Below are positions 50,732 to 58,374 of a DNA stretch of 64,000 bases, piece by piece. Origin of the DNA: Flavimobilis sp052324925 (GTDB lineage: Bacteria > Actinomycetota > Actinomycetes > Actinomycetales > Cellulomonadaceae); the NCBI GenBank assembly GCA_052324925.1, contig JBQPRE010000001.1. One strand, 5' to 3'. The notes under the pieces are model-generated. The model saw only the letters and a list, made by a program, of their open reading frames with translations, made no database searches and was not told the DNA's origin. The stretch's first letter is position 1; each line of letters begins with the position of its first letter. Position numbers and translations under genes: made by a program.

Positions 50732-51601
50732 GTGATCATCGCGACCCATAACGGCAAGTTCCATGCAGACGACGTCTTCGGCGTTGCCCTCCTGACGACG
50801 CTCTACCCGGATGCAGAGGTTGTGCGGACGCGGGACCCCGAGCGGCTCGCGCAGGCTGACGTCGTGCTCGACGTCGGCGGCACCTATGACACCGAGACGC
50901 TCCGTTTCGACCACCACCAGAAGACGTCGGGTGCTCGCCCGAGCGGCATTCTGTTCTCCGCGTTCGGGCTGCTCTGGCAGCACTACGGCCTCGAGTACTG
51001 CGAGGGCGACGCGCGCGTCCACGGCAAGATCGACCGTCGTCTCGTCACCGCGATCGACGCGGTCGACAACGGCCAGGACCTCTTCACGGTCTCGGACTTC
51101 GGCACGCCTCCGTTCGACCTGTCCGCGACCCTTGGCCTGTTCAACCCGCAGGGCGACGAGGAGACGTTCGACGGGCAGTTCGACGTCGCTGTGGCTCTCG
51201 CGCGGACGCTCCTTGCGCGACTTCGCCAGCAGTACGTGACGGCGTTCGCTGCGGAGGACGAGTTCATGCGGCTGTATGCGGCATCGCCCGACCCGCGGTA
51301 CGTCGTCCTTGATCGGTTCATGCCCCATGGCTCGGTCGCGACCGCGCAGCCTGCGCTCCTCTTCACGGTCTTCCCGGGCGCGACGGGTGCGTGGACGATC
51401 CAGACGGTGCGCCCCGAGGGCTCGGAGTTCGGGTCGCGCAAGCACCTCCCTGCTGCCTGGCGCGGCCTCGACGGCGCTGCTCTCGCAGCTGTCACGGGCG
51501 TCGAGGACTCGGTGTTCTGTCACAAGGCCGGGTTCATCGGGGCCGCGCAGTCGCGTGAGGGCGCTCTCCAGCTGCTCGCTCTCGCGCTCGCCGAGGTGTG
51601 A
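50732..51601 (+). CDS. MYG1-family protein (DHH-like metal-dependent hydrolase fold)
   Basis: A 289-residue protein of the MYG1/UPF0160 family, whose eukaryotic member is a mitochondrial and nuclear 3'-5' RNA exonuclease. The start THNGKFHADDVFGVALL and the motif RFDHHQK are the conserved metal ligands. AIDAVDNGQDLF and HKAGFIGAAQSREGAL complete the family pattern. The bacterial role is unknown; RNA degradation is a reasonable guess. It is apparently leaderless and is followed by a strong terminator. Confidence 0.88.
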   Translation: MIIATHNGKFHADDVFGVALLTTLYPDAEVVRTRDPERLAQADVVLDVGGTYDTETLRFDHHQKTSGARPSGILFSAFGLLWQHYGLEYCEGDARVHGKIDRRLVTAIDAVDNGQDLFTVSDFGTPPFDLSATLGLFNPQGDEETFDGQFDVAVALARTLLARLRQQYVTAFAAEDEFMRLYAASPDPRYVVLDRFMPHGSVATAQPALLFTVFPGATGAWTIQTVRPEGSEFGSRKHLPAAWRGLDGAALAAVTGVEDSVFCHKAGFIGAAQSREGALQLLALALAEV

Positions 51602-51609
51602 GTCTCGAC

Positions 51610-51641
51610 ACCCGCGGGTCCGGACAGACGGGCCCGCGGGT
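51610..51641 (+). terminator. Terminator after the MYG1-like gene
   Basis: ACCCGCGGGTCC (51610-51621) pairs with GGGCCCGCGGGT (51630-51641) over 12 bp with one G-U pair, and a T-containing tail follows. Confidence 0.85.
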
Positions 51642-51741
51642 TGCTGTGTGGTGGTCGAGACACGCCGAAATACCCCTGAGGAATGGGCTGTGACCTGCGG
51701 ATTTCGTTTCGAGCGGGTGCTCGGGTATCGTTTTTCGCGCT

Positions 51742-51813
51742 GCCCCCGTAGCTCAGTGGTAGAGCGCAGTCTTGGTAAGACTGAGGTCATGGGTCCGATT
51801 CCCATCGGGGGCT
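51742..51813 (+). tRNA. tRNA-Thr (GGT)
   Basis: The acceptor GCCCCCG pairs with CGGGGGC. The anticodon stem CAGTC/GACTG encloses TTGGTAA (anticodon GGT). The T-loop GGTCCGATTCC is present. CCA is not encoded. A -10-like TATCGT is at 51726-51731, 11 bp before the tRNA. Confidence 0.95.
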
Positions 51814-51899
51814 CTGTTGGTGCGCGACGCTTGCGCGTGGGAAGATGTCTCCCGCGCGCGGCGTCACTCGCCGACGTGATGTCTCACGACATCGTTCGA

Positions 51900-51976
51900 G
51901 GCGGGGTAGCTCAGCTGGTCAGAGCGCACGACTCATAATCGTGAGGTCGCGGGTTCGAGCCCCGCCTCCGCTACCA
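51900..51976 (+). tRNA. tRNA-Met (CAT), elongator type
   Basis: The acceptor GGCGGGG pairs with CTCCGCT using two G-U pairs. The anticodon loop CTCATAA gives CAT, and the T-loop GGTTCGAGCC is present. The 3' CCA is encoded. The paired 1-72 position argues against an initiator tRNA. CAT could also be an isoleucine tRNA needing lysidine, but its position before rpmG favours Met. Confidence 0.9.
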
Positions 51977-52054
51977 AGAACGACCTTCAGCGCGCCGGCC
52001 GGCGGTGCGCCGAGCATCAGACAAGCGCCTTCGGGTGCGAGAGGTGGCAAGACC

Positions 52055-52225
52055 GTGGCTAGCAAGTCCTCTGACGTTCGCCCGAAGATCACGCTCGCTT
52101 GCGTGGACTGCAAGGAGCGCAACTACATCACGAAGAAGAACCGCCGCAACAACCCTGACCGTCTTGAGCTGGCGAAGTTCTGCCCGCGCTGCGGCAAGCA
52201 CACGGCGCACCGCGAGACCCGCTGA
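52055..52225 (+). CDS. rpmG: 50S ribosomal protein L33, zinc-binding form
   Basis: A 56-residue ribosomal protein with two CxxC pairs (CVDC near residue 15 and CPRC near 46), the zinc-containing C+ form. NYITKKNRRNNPDRLELAKF is the conserved core. It starts with GTG, with GAGAGGTGG about 9 nt upstream. Its place after tRNA-Thr and tRNA-Met and before hadA/hadB is a conserved actinobacterial order. Confidence 0.97.
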   Translation: MASKSSDVRPKITLACVDCKERNYITKKNRRNNPDRLELAKFCPRCGKHTAHRETR

Positions 52226-52258
52226 CATCGTTCAGCACCGCAACTTCCTGGACATCCC

Positions 52259-52714
52259 ATGGCGATGAACGCGACCTACGCCGGCCGTCGGTACGCGCCT
52301 ACGGCCCCCTACACGGTGGGCCGTGAGAAGGTCCGGGAGTTTGCAGCGGCTACGGCCGCGACCCAGCCCGTGCACCACGATCTCGTGGCAGCACGGGCTG
52401 CTGGCTATGTGGACCTAGTGGCACCTCCGACGTTCGCCGTCATCATCGCCCAGGCTGCCGAGGCCCAGCTCATCGAGGACCCTGAGGCCGCGATCGACTT
52501 CAGCCGTGTCGTCCACGCCGACGAGCGTTTCACGCACACGCGGCCCCTCGTCGCGGGCGACGAGATCACGACGGTGCTGCACGTCGACTCGATCACCGAG
52601 CGGGCAGGGTTGTCGATGGTGACGACGCGCTGCGAGCTGTTCGGGGACGACGCGCTCACCGACCACGTCGCGACGGTGCGCTCGACCCTCGCCGTTCGCG
52701 GGCCCGGCGCATGA
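52259..52714 (+). CDS. hadA: (3R)-hydroxyacyl-ACP dehydratase subunit HadA-like (MaoC fold)
   Basis: A 151-residue non-catalytic hot-dog subunit (FAS1-type dehydratase N-terminal region). Typical are YTVGREKVREFAAATAATQPVHHD, LVAPPTFAVII and VVHADERFTHTRPLVAGDEI. It pairs with HadB, encoded next, to dehydrate 3-hydroxyacyl-ACP in fatty acid elongation. ATG at 52259 was chosen; a second ATG two codons on is possible, and neither has a clear SD. It overlaps hadB by ATGA. Confidence 0.85.
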   Translation: MAMNATYAGRRYAPTAPYTVGREKVREFAAATAATQPVHHDLVAARAAGYVDLVAPPTFAVIIAQAAEAQLIEDPEAAIDFSRVVHADERFTHTRPLVAGDEITTVLHVDSITERAGLSMVTTRCELFGDDALTDHVATVRSTLAVRGPGA

Positions 52715-53163
52715 GCGCCCCGCAGCTCGCCGACCTCGAGGTCGGCCAGGTCATCGGAACACGCACGATCGAGGTCGATCGGGCGCACCTCGTCCGCTAC
52801 GCGGGCGCGAGCGGTGACTTCAACGCCATCCACTGGAATGAGCGTGTCGCGACCGAGGTCGGGCTTCCAGGCGTCATCGCGCACGGCATGCTCACGATGG
52901 GTCTCGCCGTCACGGTCGTCACCGAATGGGCGGGCGACCCGGGCCGAGTCATCGACTACCAGACACGCTTTGCGCGCCCCATCACGGTTCCTGACCCGGG
53001 CGTCGCCACGGTCGAGGTCTCGGGGGCGATCGGTGCGCTCGACGTCGCCGCCGGCACGGCGCGGGTCGACCTCACCGTCCTCGTGGGCGGTGCCCGCATC
53101 CTCGCGAAGGCGCAGGCCGTCGTCCGCCTGGCCGAGGCGACGTCTGGGGACGCACCCGTCTGA
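52711..53163 (+). CDS. hadB: (3R)-hydroxyacyl-ACP dehydratase subunit HadB-like (MaoC fold)
   Basis: A 150-residue catalytic hot-dog dehydratase. The hydratase-2 motif YAGASGDFNAIHWNERVA supplies the catalytic Asp and His, followed by GLPGVIAHGMLTMG. The two overlapping genes imply a HadAB heterodimer, as in mycobacteria, where the complex elongates meromycolate. In an organism without mycolic acids it may serve ordinary lipid synthesis. It ends 21 bp before the convergent lacI-type gene. Confidence 0.87.
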   Translation: MSAPQLADLEVGQVIGTRTIEVDRAHLVRYAGASGDFNAIHWNERVATEVGLPGVIAHGMLTMGLAVTVVTEWAGDPGRVIDYQTRFARPITVPDPGVATVEVSGAIGALDVAAGTARVDLTVLVGGARILAKAQAVVRLAEATSGDAPV

Positions 53164-53184
53164 CCGAGCGGGGCAGCGAGCGCG

Positions 53185-54264
53185 TCAGGTGCGTGCCACG
53201 GGCCCCGTGGTCGTCCCGACGCGAAGCTCGACCGGCATCGTCGTCCGCGTCACGGTGCCGTCGGCCAGAAGCCTGCGGACCGCATCGCCCATCGCGCGGC
53301 CCTTGTCCTCGAGCGGCTGGACGACGGTCGTCAGCTGCCCGCTGAACCATGGCAGGTCGAGGCCGTCGAAGCCTGCGACCGAGACGTCCTCGGGAACACG
53401 CAGCCCGGCCTCGCGCAGCGCGAGAACGGCTCCGGCTGCGAGCAGGTCGGACTGTGCCACGACGGCCGTCGGCCCCGTGGCGCGGTCGGGGAAGCGGCGC
53501 AGGATCGCACGCATGGCCTCCTTGCCGTTCTCGACGAGCGACGCCTCGGTCTCGTAGATGCCGAGGAGGTCGACCCCGGAGTCGAGGACCGCGTCGAGGC
53601 GGTGCCGCGTCGGGGTCCAGTCGACGAGCTCGCGCCGGGCGTCCGTGACCCATCCGGAGTGCCGTCCCATGCGGAAGGGCAGTGTGATGGTGACGAAGCG
53701 TTCGTGGCCGAGGTCGGTGAGGTGGCGCACGGCGGCCAGCATGCCGGCGTGGTCGTCGATCTCGACGAGCGAGGCGCCGTCCACCTCGTTGCCTTCGCCG
53801 ACGACGATCGGCACGCCCCGTCTGCGCAACGTCTCGACGCGGGGGTCGTCCGTGTGCGTGCCCCAGATGAGGACGGCGACGTCCATGCCGGCGCTCATGA
53901 GGAGCGGGTCGACGATGACCTCGCCGTCGACGGCGGAGTCCACGCCCGGGACGAGAAGAACCCCGAGGTCGGCGTCGCCGAGCGACGACGTGAGGCCGTC
54001 GAGAACCTGGATCGAGACGGGATCGCGGAAGGACCGCTTGAGCTTGTCGCCGATGACGACTCCGACGATGTCGTAGCGTCCCGAGCGCAACTGGCGACCG
54101 GCGGGGTTCGGTCCGCCGTAGCCGAGCTCTGCTGCGGCGTCGAGCACGCGTGCGCGGGTGGCGTCGGCGATGGGTCCTGACGAGGAGAACGCGAGGGAGG
54201 CGGTCGAGACTGACACGCCGGCGACCCGGGCCACGTCGGTGAGCGTCGGGCGCGCGTGTGACAT
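53185..54264 (-). CDS. LacI-family transcriptional regulator
   Basis: A 359-residue regulator. The N-terminal helix-turn-helix is PTLTDVARVAGVSVSTASLAF, and the hinge sits near residue 50. The periplasmic-binding-protein-like effector domain follows, with DIVGVVIGDKL and VAGFDGLDLPWF. ATG at 54264 has GAGGAG 8 nt upstream; 14 more codons upstream in frame lack support. A perfect 18-bp palindrome with a central CG lies before the divergent MFS gene and is the likely operator, so it probably represses the two MFS carriers. The effector is unknown. Confidence 0.92.
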   Translation of the reverse strand: MSHARPTLTDVARVAGVSVSTASLAFSSSGPIADATRARVLDAAAELGYGGPNPAGRQLRSGRYDIVGVVIGDKLKRSFRDPVSIQVLDGLTSSLGDADLGVLLVPGVDSAVDGEVIVDPLLMSAGMDVAVLIWGTHTDDPRVETLRRRGVPIVVGEGNEVDGASLVEIDDHAGMLAAVRHLTDLGHERFVTITLPFRMGRHSGWVTDARRELVDWTPTRHRLDAVLDSGVDLLGIYETEASLVENGKEAMRAILRRFPDRATGPTAVVAQSDLLAAGAVLALREAGLRVPEDVSVAGFDGLDLPWFSGQLTTVVQPLEDKGRAMGDAVRRLLADGTVTRTTMPVELRVGTTTGPVART

Positions 54265-54395
54265 GTGTGTGCTCCTCGAGAGGTCCGTCAGGGGGCCGGT
54301 GGGCATGGCTGGCGGGAATCAGTATCCCTGAGCCGACGCCCGTGCGGTTCGGGGAATCGCGGGGTGGAGTTGGTCAAGACTTGAGGTTGGCCACG

Positions 54396-54451
54396 TTGAC
54401 CGCATGGCCTCCTTGGACCGACACTACTCCTGGACTCGAAACGTTTCGAGT
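54396..54451 (+). promoter_or_regulatory. MFS operon promoter with perfect LacI-type operator
   Basis: TTGACC (54396-54401) is a fair -35, and GACACT (54420-54425) a weak -10 at 18-bp spacing. ACTCGAAACGTTTCGAGT (54434-54451) is a perfect 18-bp palindrome with the central CG typical of LacI sites, placed at the predicted start of transcription. Confidence 0.8.
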
Positions 54452-54517
54452 TCGCCGGGGTCAGCCCCGCCCTCAGCGCCCCCCGCGCCCCCCGCACTGT
54501 CTCCACCCGAGGTCGCC

Positions 54518-55852
54518 ATGTCTCCCGCCGCACCGTCTGTCGTGCCGTCCCGTCCCGACGCGTCGACCTCCCGTGCCCGCTGGGCGCTCGTCGGCCTCTT
54601 CGCGCTCCTCGGGCTCATGATGTCGAGCTGGCTCTCGCGCCTGCCGTCCATCCGCGCAAGCCTCGGTCTGAGCGAGGGTGAGCTCGGGATCGTTCTCGTC
54701 GTCGGGTCGGTCGGATCGCTCGTGCTCGTCGCTGCCGCCGGCCCGCTCGTCGAACGCTTCGGCGTCGCCCGCATGCTCAACGTCTCGACCGCCGGGTTCG
54801 GCGTGGCCCTCGGCCTCATCTCGCTCGGCGTCCAGCTGGGCTCCGTCGGGCTCGTCGCGGTGGGCATCTTCCTCAACGGAGCGACATGGGCGCTCAACAA
54901 CGTCCCGTTCAATCTCGAGTCCGCAGCGATCGAGCGCGCCGTGGGACGCACGATCCTCCCGCAGTTCCACGCCTTCTACTCCATCGGTGCGCTCGCCGGG
55001 ACGGGCGTCGGCGCGGCCTGCTCTGCCCTCGGCGTCCCCGCCGCGGCTCAGCTTGCGGGCTCCATGCTCGTCGTCGTCGCGTGGCGCATCATGGCGCTCC
55101 CGCGCGTCATCGCCCGCCCGCAGGCACCCGTCGCTCTGGCCGCACCGGGCCAGCGGCGCTCCGTGCGCACGGCCCTCACCGCGTGGCGCGAGCCGCGCAC
55201 GCTCCTGCTCGGTGTTGTCGTCCTTGCCGCCTCCATGTCTGAGGGGTCCGCGAACGACTGGCTCTCGATCTCAGTCGTCGACGACCTCGGCAAGTCAGAG
55301 GCGATCGGCGCGGTCGTCTTCGGCGTCTTCCTCGGGTCGATGACGGCCTTCCGTCTCGCAGGCTCGGGGCTCGTCGACAGGTGGGGGCGCGTCACGCTCC
55401 TGCGGGGGTCGGCGACCATCTCGATCGTCGGACTCGTGATCTTCGGCCTCGCTCCGGGGATCGTCGTCGCGTCGATCGGCGTCGCGCTGTGGGGCTGCGG
55501 AGCCGCGCTCGCCTACCCGCTCGTCATCGCCGCCGCTTCAGACGATCCTGTGCGCGCCGCCGGGCGCGTCTCGGTCGTCTCGGCGTTCGCATCGATGGCG
55601 TCGATCGCGGCACCACCGCTGCTCGGGTTCGTTGCCGAGCACCTCACGACGCGGACCGCGCTCATGCTCGTCCTGCTTCCCCTCGTCGCCGCGGTCCTCG
55701 CGGCGGGGCGCGCGCGACCGCTGGTGCCCGAGCCCGCCCCGGCCCCGCTCGTGGCGCCCAACGACCCAGCGCTCCACGACTCAAAGCCCTATGACCCAGA
55801 TCCCCATGACGCGGACTCCCGCGACACCCATCCCGGTGAGGTATCCCCGTGA
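54518..55852 (+). CDS. MFS transporter, YbjJ-like, first of a tandem pair
   Basis: A 444-residue major facilitator with 12 helices. It shares with its neighbour the segments TWALNNVPFNLESAAIERAV, EPRTLLLGVVVLAASMSEG and AASDDPVRAAGRVSVVSAF. ATG at 54518 has GAGGT 4 nt upstream; reading from 54404 would put the operator palindrome inside the gene. The Pro/Asp-rich C-terminus (about 40 residues) is probably disordered. It overlaps the second MFS gene by GTGA. Regulation by the adjacent LacI protein is likely, pointing to a sugar or sugar-like substrate (inference). Confidence 0.85.
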   Translation: MSPAAPSVVPSRPDASTSRARWALVGLFALLGLMMSSWLSRLPSIRASLGLSEGELGIVLVVGSVGSLVLVAAAGPLVERFGVARMLNVSTAGFGVALGLISLGVQLGSVGLVAVGIFLNGATWALNNVPFNLESAAIERAVGRTILPQFHAFYSIGALAGTGVGAACSALGVPAAAQLAGSMLVVVAWRIMALPRVIARPQAPVALAAPGQRRSVRTALTAWREPRTLLLGVVVLAASMSEGSANDWLSISVVDDLGKSEAIGAVVFGVFLGSMTAFRLAGSGLVDRWGRVTLLRGSATISIVGLVIFGLAPGIVVASIGVALWGCGAALAYPLVIAAASDDPVRAAGRVSVVSAFASMASIAAPPLLGFVAEHLTTRTALMLVLLPLVAAVLAAGRARPLVPEPAPAPLVAPNDPALHDSKPYDPDPHDADSRDTHPGEVSP

Positions 55853-57132
55853 CACATTCGACCCAGCCCGCTGTGCGCGAGACAACGATCGCCGCGTGGT
55901 CGGTCTTCGCGATCTTCGTCCTCAACGGCTTCAACTTTGCGTCGTGGGCGTCGCGCCTGCCGACGACCCGCACGATGCTCGGCTACTCCGAGGCCGAGAT
56001 GGGCCTGCTGCTCGTCACGATCGCGATCGGCTCGCTCGTCGCGCTCCCGTTGTCGGGCTGGATCACCTCGCGTCTCGGGGCACGCCGCACGATCATCGTG
56101 TTCGCGGTGGTCAATGCGCTCGGCTACGTCCTCGCTGCAGGCTCGCTCGTCCTGGGCAACGACCTCGTGCTGCGCGTTGCGCTCGTGCTGGTGGGCGTCG
56201 GCACGGGGGTGTGGGATGCGGCGATGAACCTCGAGGGTGCGGTCGTCGAGCAGAAGCTCGGCCGCACGATCATGCCGCGTCTGCACGCGGGCTTCTCGCT
56301 CGGCACGATCGTGGGCTCGGGCCTCGGTGCGGTTGCCGTGCTCGTCGGGCTGCCTGTTGCCTGGCACCTCGTCATTGCTGTCGCGATCTCGCTCGCGCTC
56401 GTTCTCGTCGCGGTCCGTGGTTTCCTCCCGGAGGCCGAGGTCACGGGGCCTGCCGTCGCTGAGGGTGCCTCCGGTGCTGGCGGTGAGCGCCGCAACGTCT
56501 TTGCTGCGTGGATTGAGCCGCGCACGCTGCTCATCGGCGTCGTCGTGCTCGCCGCGGCTCTGACCGAGGGCTCGGCGAACGACTGGGTGGGCCTCGCCGT
56601 CGTCGACGGCTTTGCTCAGACGGATGCGGTGGGCGCGGCGGCTCTCAGCGTGTTCCTCACCGCAATGACGGCCATGCGCCTGCTCGGCACGCACCTCGTG
56701 GACCGGTGGGGCCGGGTCGCGGTGCTGCGGCTCTCGAGCGGCCTCGCGCTTACGGGCCTCGCGCTGTTTGCGCTCCCACCGTGGCTGCCGCTCGCGTTCG
56801 TGGGCGTCGTGCTGTGGGGCATGGGCGCGGCGCTCGGGTTCCCCGTCGGGATGAGTGCGGCCGCGGACGATCCCGTGCGCGCGGCCGGGCGGGTCTCGGT
56901 CGTCTCGACGATCGGCTACACGGCGTTCTTCATGGGACCGCCGCTCATCGGGATGCTTGCGGAGCACGTCGGCTACCGGTCGGCTCTGCTCGTCATCCTC
57001 GTGCCGATCGCGCTGGGGCTCGCCGTCGCCGGCGTTGCCCGTCCGCCCCGGACCGAGTCGCCGCGCGCGCAGGAGCGGCTGGCCGACCCGCCGCAGGGCA
57101 CCGACGCTTCGGGGCGTACGGTTGTGGGGTGA
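55849..57132 (+). CDS. MFS transporter, YbjJ-like, second of a tandem pair
   Basis: A 427-residue, 12-helix facilitator and a clear paralogue of the gene before it (EPRTLLIGVVVLAAALTEGS, AAADDPVRAAGRVSVVSTI, MNLEGAVVEQKLGRTIMPRL). GTG overlaps the upstream stop, and GTGAGGT lies about 7 nt before it. The translational coupling of two similar carriers suggests either different substrates under one regulator or a hetero-oligomer. Its stop overlaps murB (GTGA). Confidence 0.85.
   Translation: MTHSTQPAVRETTIAAWSVFAIFVLNGFNFASWASRLPTTRTMLGYSEAEMGLLLVTIAIGSLVALPLSGWITSRLGARRTIIVFAVVNALGYVLAAGSLVLGNDLVLRVALVLVGVGTGVWDAAMNLEGAVVEQKLGRTIMPRLHAGFSLGTIVGSGLGAVAVLVGLPVAWHLVIAVAISLALVLVAVRGFLPEAEVTGPAVAEGASGAGGERRNVFAAWIEPRTLLIGVVVLAAALTEGSANDWVGLAVVDGFAQTDAVGAAALSVFLTAMTAMRLLGTHLVDRWGRVAVLRLSSGLALTGLALFALPPWLPLAFVGVVLWGMGAALGFPVGMSAAADDPVRAAGRVSVVSTIGYTAFFMGPPLIGMLAEHVGYRSALLVILVPIALGLAVAGVARPPRTESPRAQERLADPPQGTDASGRTVVG
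57117..57122 (+). promoter_or_regulatory. Leaderless promoter of murB
   Basis: TACGGT lies exactly 12 bp before the murB GTG, inside the last codons of the MFS gene. It would free the essential murB from LacI control. Confidence 0.6.
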
Positions 57133-58292
57133 CCTCACCCGACGCCACGGCGCACGCCCCTGTTCTTTCTCAGCTCACGACGCTGCGCGTCGGGGGTCCC
57201 GCGCGCACGCTCGTCCGTGCCTCGACCGAGGCCGAGCTCATCGACGCGGTCCGCGCGGCTGACGCCGACGGCGTGCCCGTTCTCGTCATCGGGGGCGGCT
57301 CCAACCTCCTCGTCGCGGACGAGGGCTTTGACGGCATCCTCGTCCAGGATGCGCGCTCGGGCGTGACGGTCGACATGGTCGACTCGTGCGGCGGCGGGAG
57401 TTTCCGCGTGCCCGCGGGGCACTCCTGGGATGCGCTCGTCGAGCAGGCGATCGCTGAGCAGTGGGTGGGGCTCGAGGCGCTCTCTGGCATCCCCGGGACC
57501 GTCGGCGCGGCGCCCGTGCAGAACATCGGCGCCTACGGCCAGGAGGTCGCGGGCGTCGTGTCGACCGTGCGGGTGTGGGACCGCGCCGAGTCGCGGGTGC
57601 GCACCTTTGCCGTGGGTGAGCTGGGGCTCGGGTACCGCACATCGGTGCTCAAGCGTTCGATGACGCAGGGCGAGGGCGGGCGTAGCTGGCAGCCGTCGCC
57701 GCGCTGGGTCGTTCTCGAGGTCGGCTTCCAGACGCGGTTGGGCACGCTGTCGCCGGGTGTCGCGTACGCCGAGCTTGCGCGTCGGCTCGATGTCGCGGTG
57801 GGCGAGCGGGTCGCGACCGCCGACGTCCGGGCTGCGGTTCTTGAGCTGCGCGGGGCGAAGGGCATGCTCGCGGTGGGAGTCGGGGAGCACGGCGACGATC
57901 ACGATCGCTGGAGCGCGGGTTCGTTCTTCACGAACCCTGTCCTGCCGGTTGAGCTCGCGGGCGGGCTGCCTGCGGGCGCGCCGCGTTTCGAGGTCCGCTC
58001 CGCCCGCCCTGAGGTGACGACGGGCCCGAGCCTCGGGGCGATCGACGCGTCGCTCGTCAAGACGTCGGCGGCGTGGCTCATCGAGCAGGCGGGCTTCGGC
58101 AAGGGATTCGGTCTCGACGGCAAGGCGAGCCGCGCGCGGCTCTCGACGCGCCACGTGCTTGCGCTCACCAATCGTGGCGAGGCCACGGCCGCGGATATCG
58201 TGTCGTTGGCCCGCGCGGTTCGCGATGGTGTCGAGGAGCGCTTCGGCGTTCGGCTCGCGCCTGAGCCCGTGCTCGTCGGGCTCGCGCTCTAA
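57129..58292 (+). CDS. murB: UDP-N-acetylenolpyruvoylglucosamine reductase
   Basis: A 387-residue FAD enzyme that makes UDP-N-acetylmuramic acid, the first committed step of peptidoglycan synthesis. FAD-binding VLVIGGGSNLLVADEGFDG, GIPGTVGAAPVQNIGAYGQEV, YRTSVLK and the catalytic-Ser region AGSFFTNPVL are intact. The C-terminal KGFGLDGKASRARLSTRHVL with the Glu in NRGEATA completes the active site. GTG at 57129 overlaps the MFS stop, and its own -10 fits leaderless initiation. Finding murB near hadAB is normal for actinobacteria; the LacI-MFS block is the insertion. Confidence 0.96.
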   Translation: MTSPDATAHAPVLSQLTTLRVGGPARTLVRASTEAELIDAVRAADADGVPVLVIGGGSNLLVADEGFDGILVQDARSGVTVDMVDSCGGGSFRVPAGHSWDALVEQAIAEQWVGLEALSGIPGTVGAAPVQNIGAYGQEVAGVVSTVRVWDRAESRVRTFAVGELGLGYRTSVLKRSMTQGEGGRSWQPSPRWVVLEVGFQTRLGTLSPGVAYAELARRLDVAVGERVATADVRAAVLELRGAKGMLAVGVGEHGDDHDRWSAGSFFTNPVLPVELAGGLPAGAPRFEVRSARPEVTTGPSLGAIDASLVKTSAAWLIEQAGFGKGFGLDGKASRARLSTRHVLALTNRGEATAADIVSLARAVRDGVEERFGVRLAPEPVLVGLAL

Positions 58293-58374
58293 GTGCGACC
58301 TGCCGGTAGCGTCCGGGACGCGCCGGGAGCCGCTTCACCTGTCTGAGGAGTTTGGTTCGTTGTCTACTGGACGC

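Noticed and set aside
51900..51976. Initiator tRNA-fMet
   Set aside because: The first acceptor pair is G-U and not the C/A mismatch of initiators, and the T-stem region is elongator-like.
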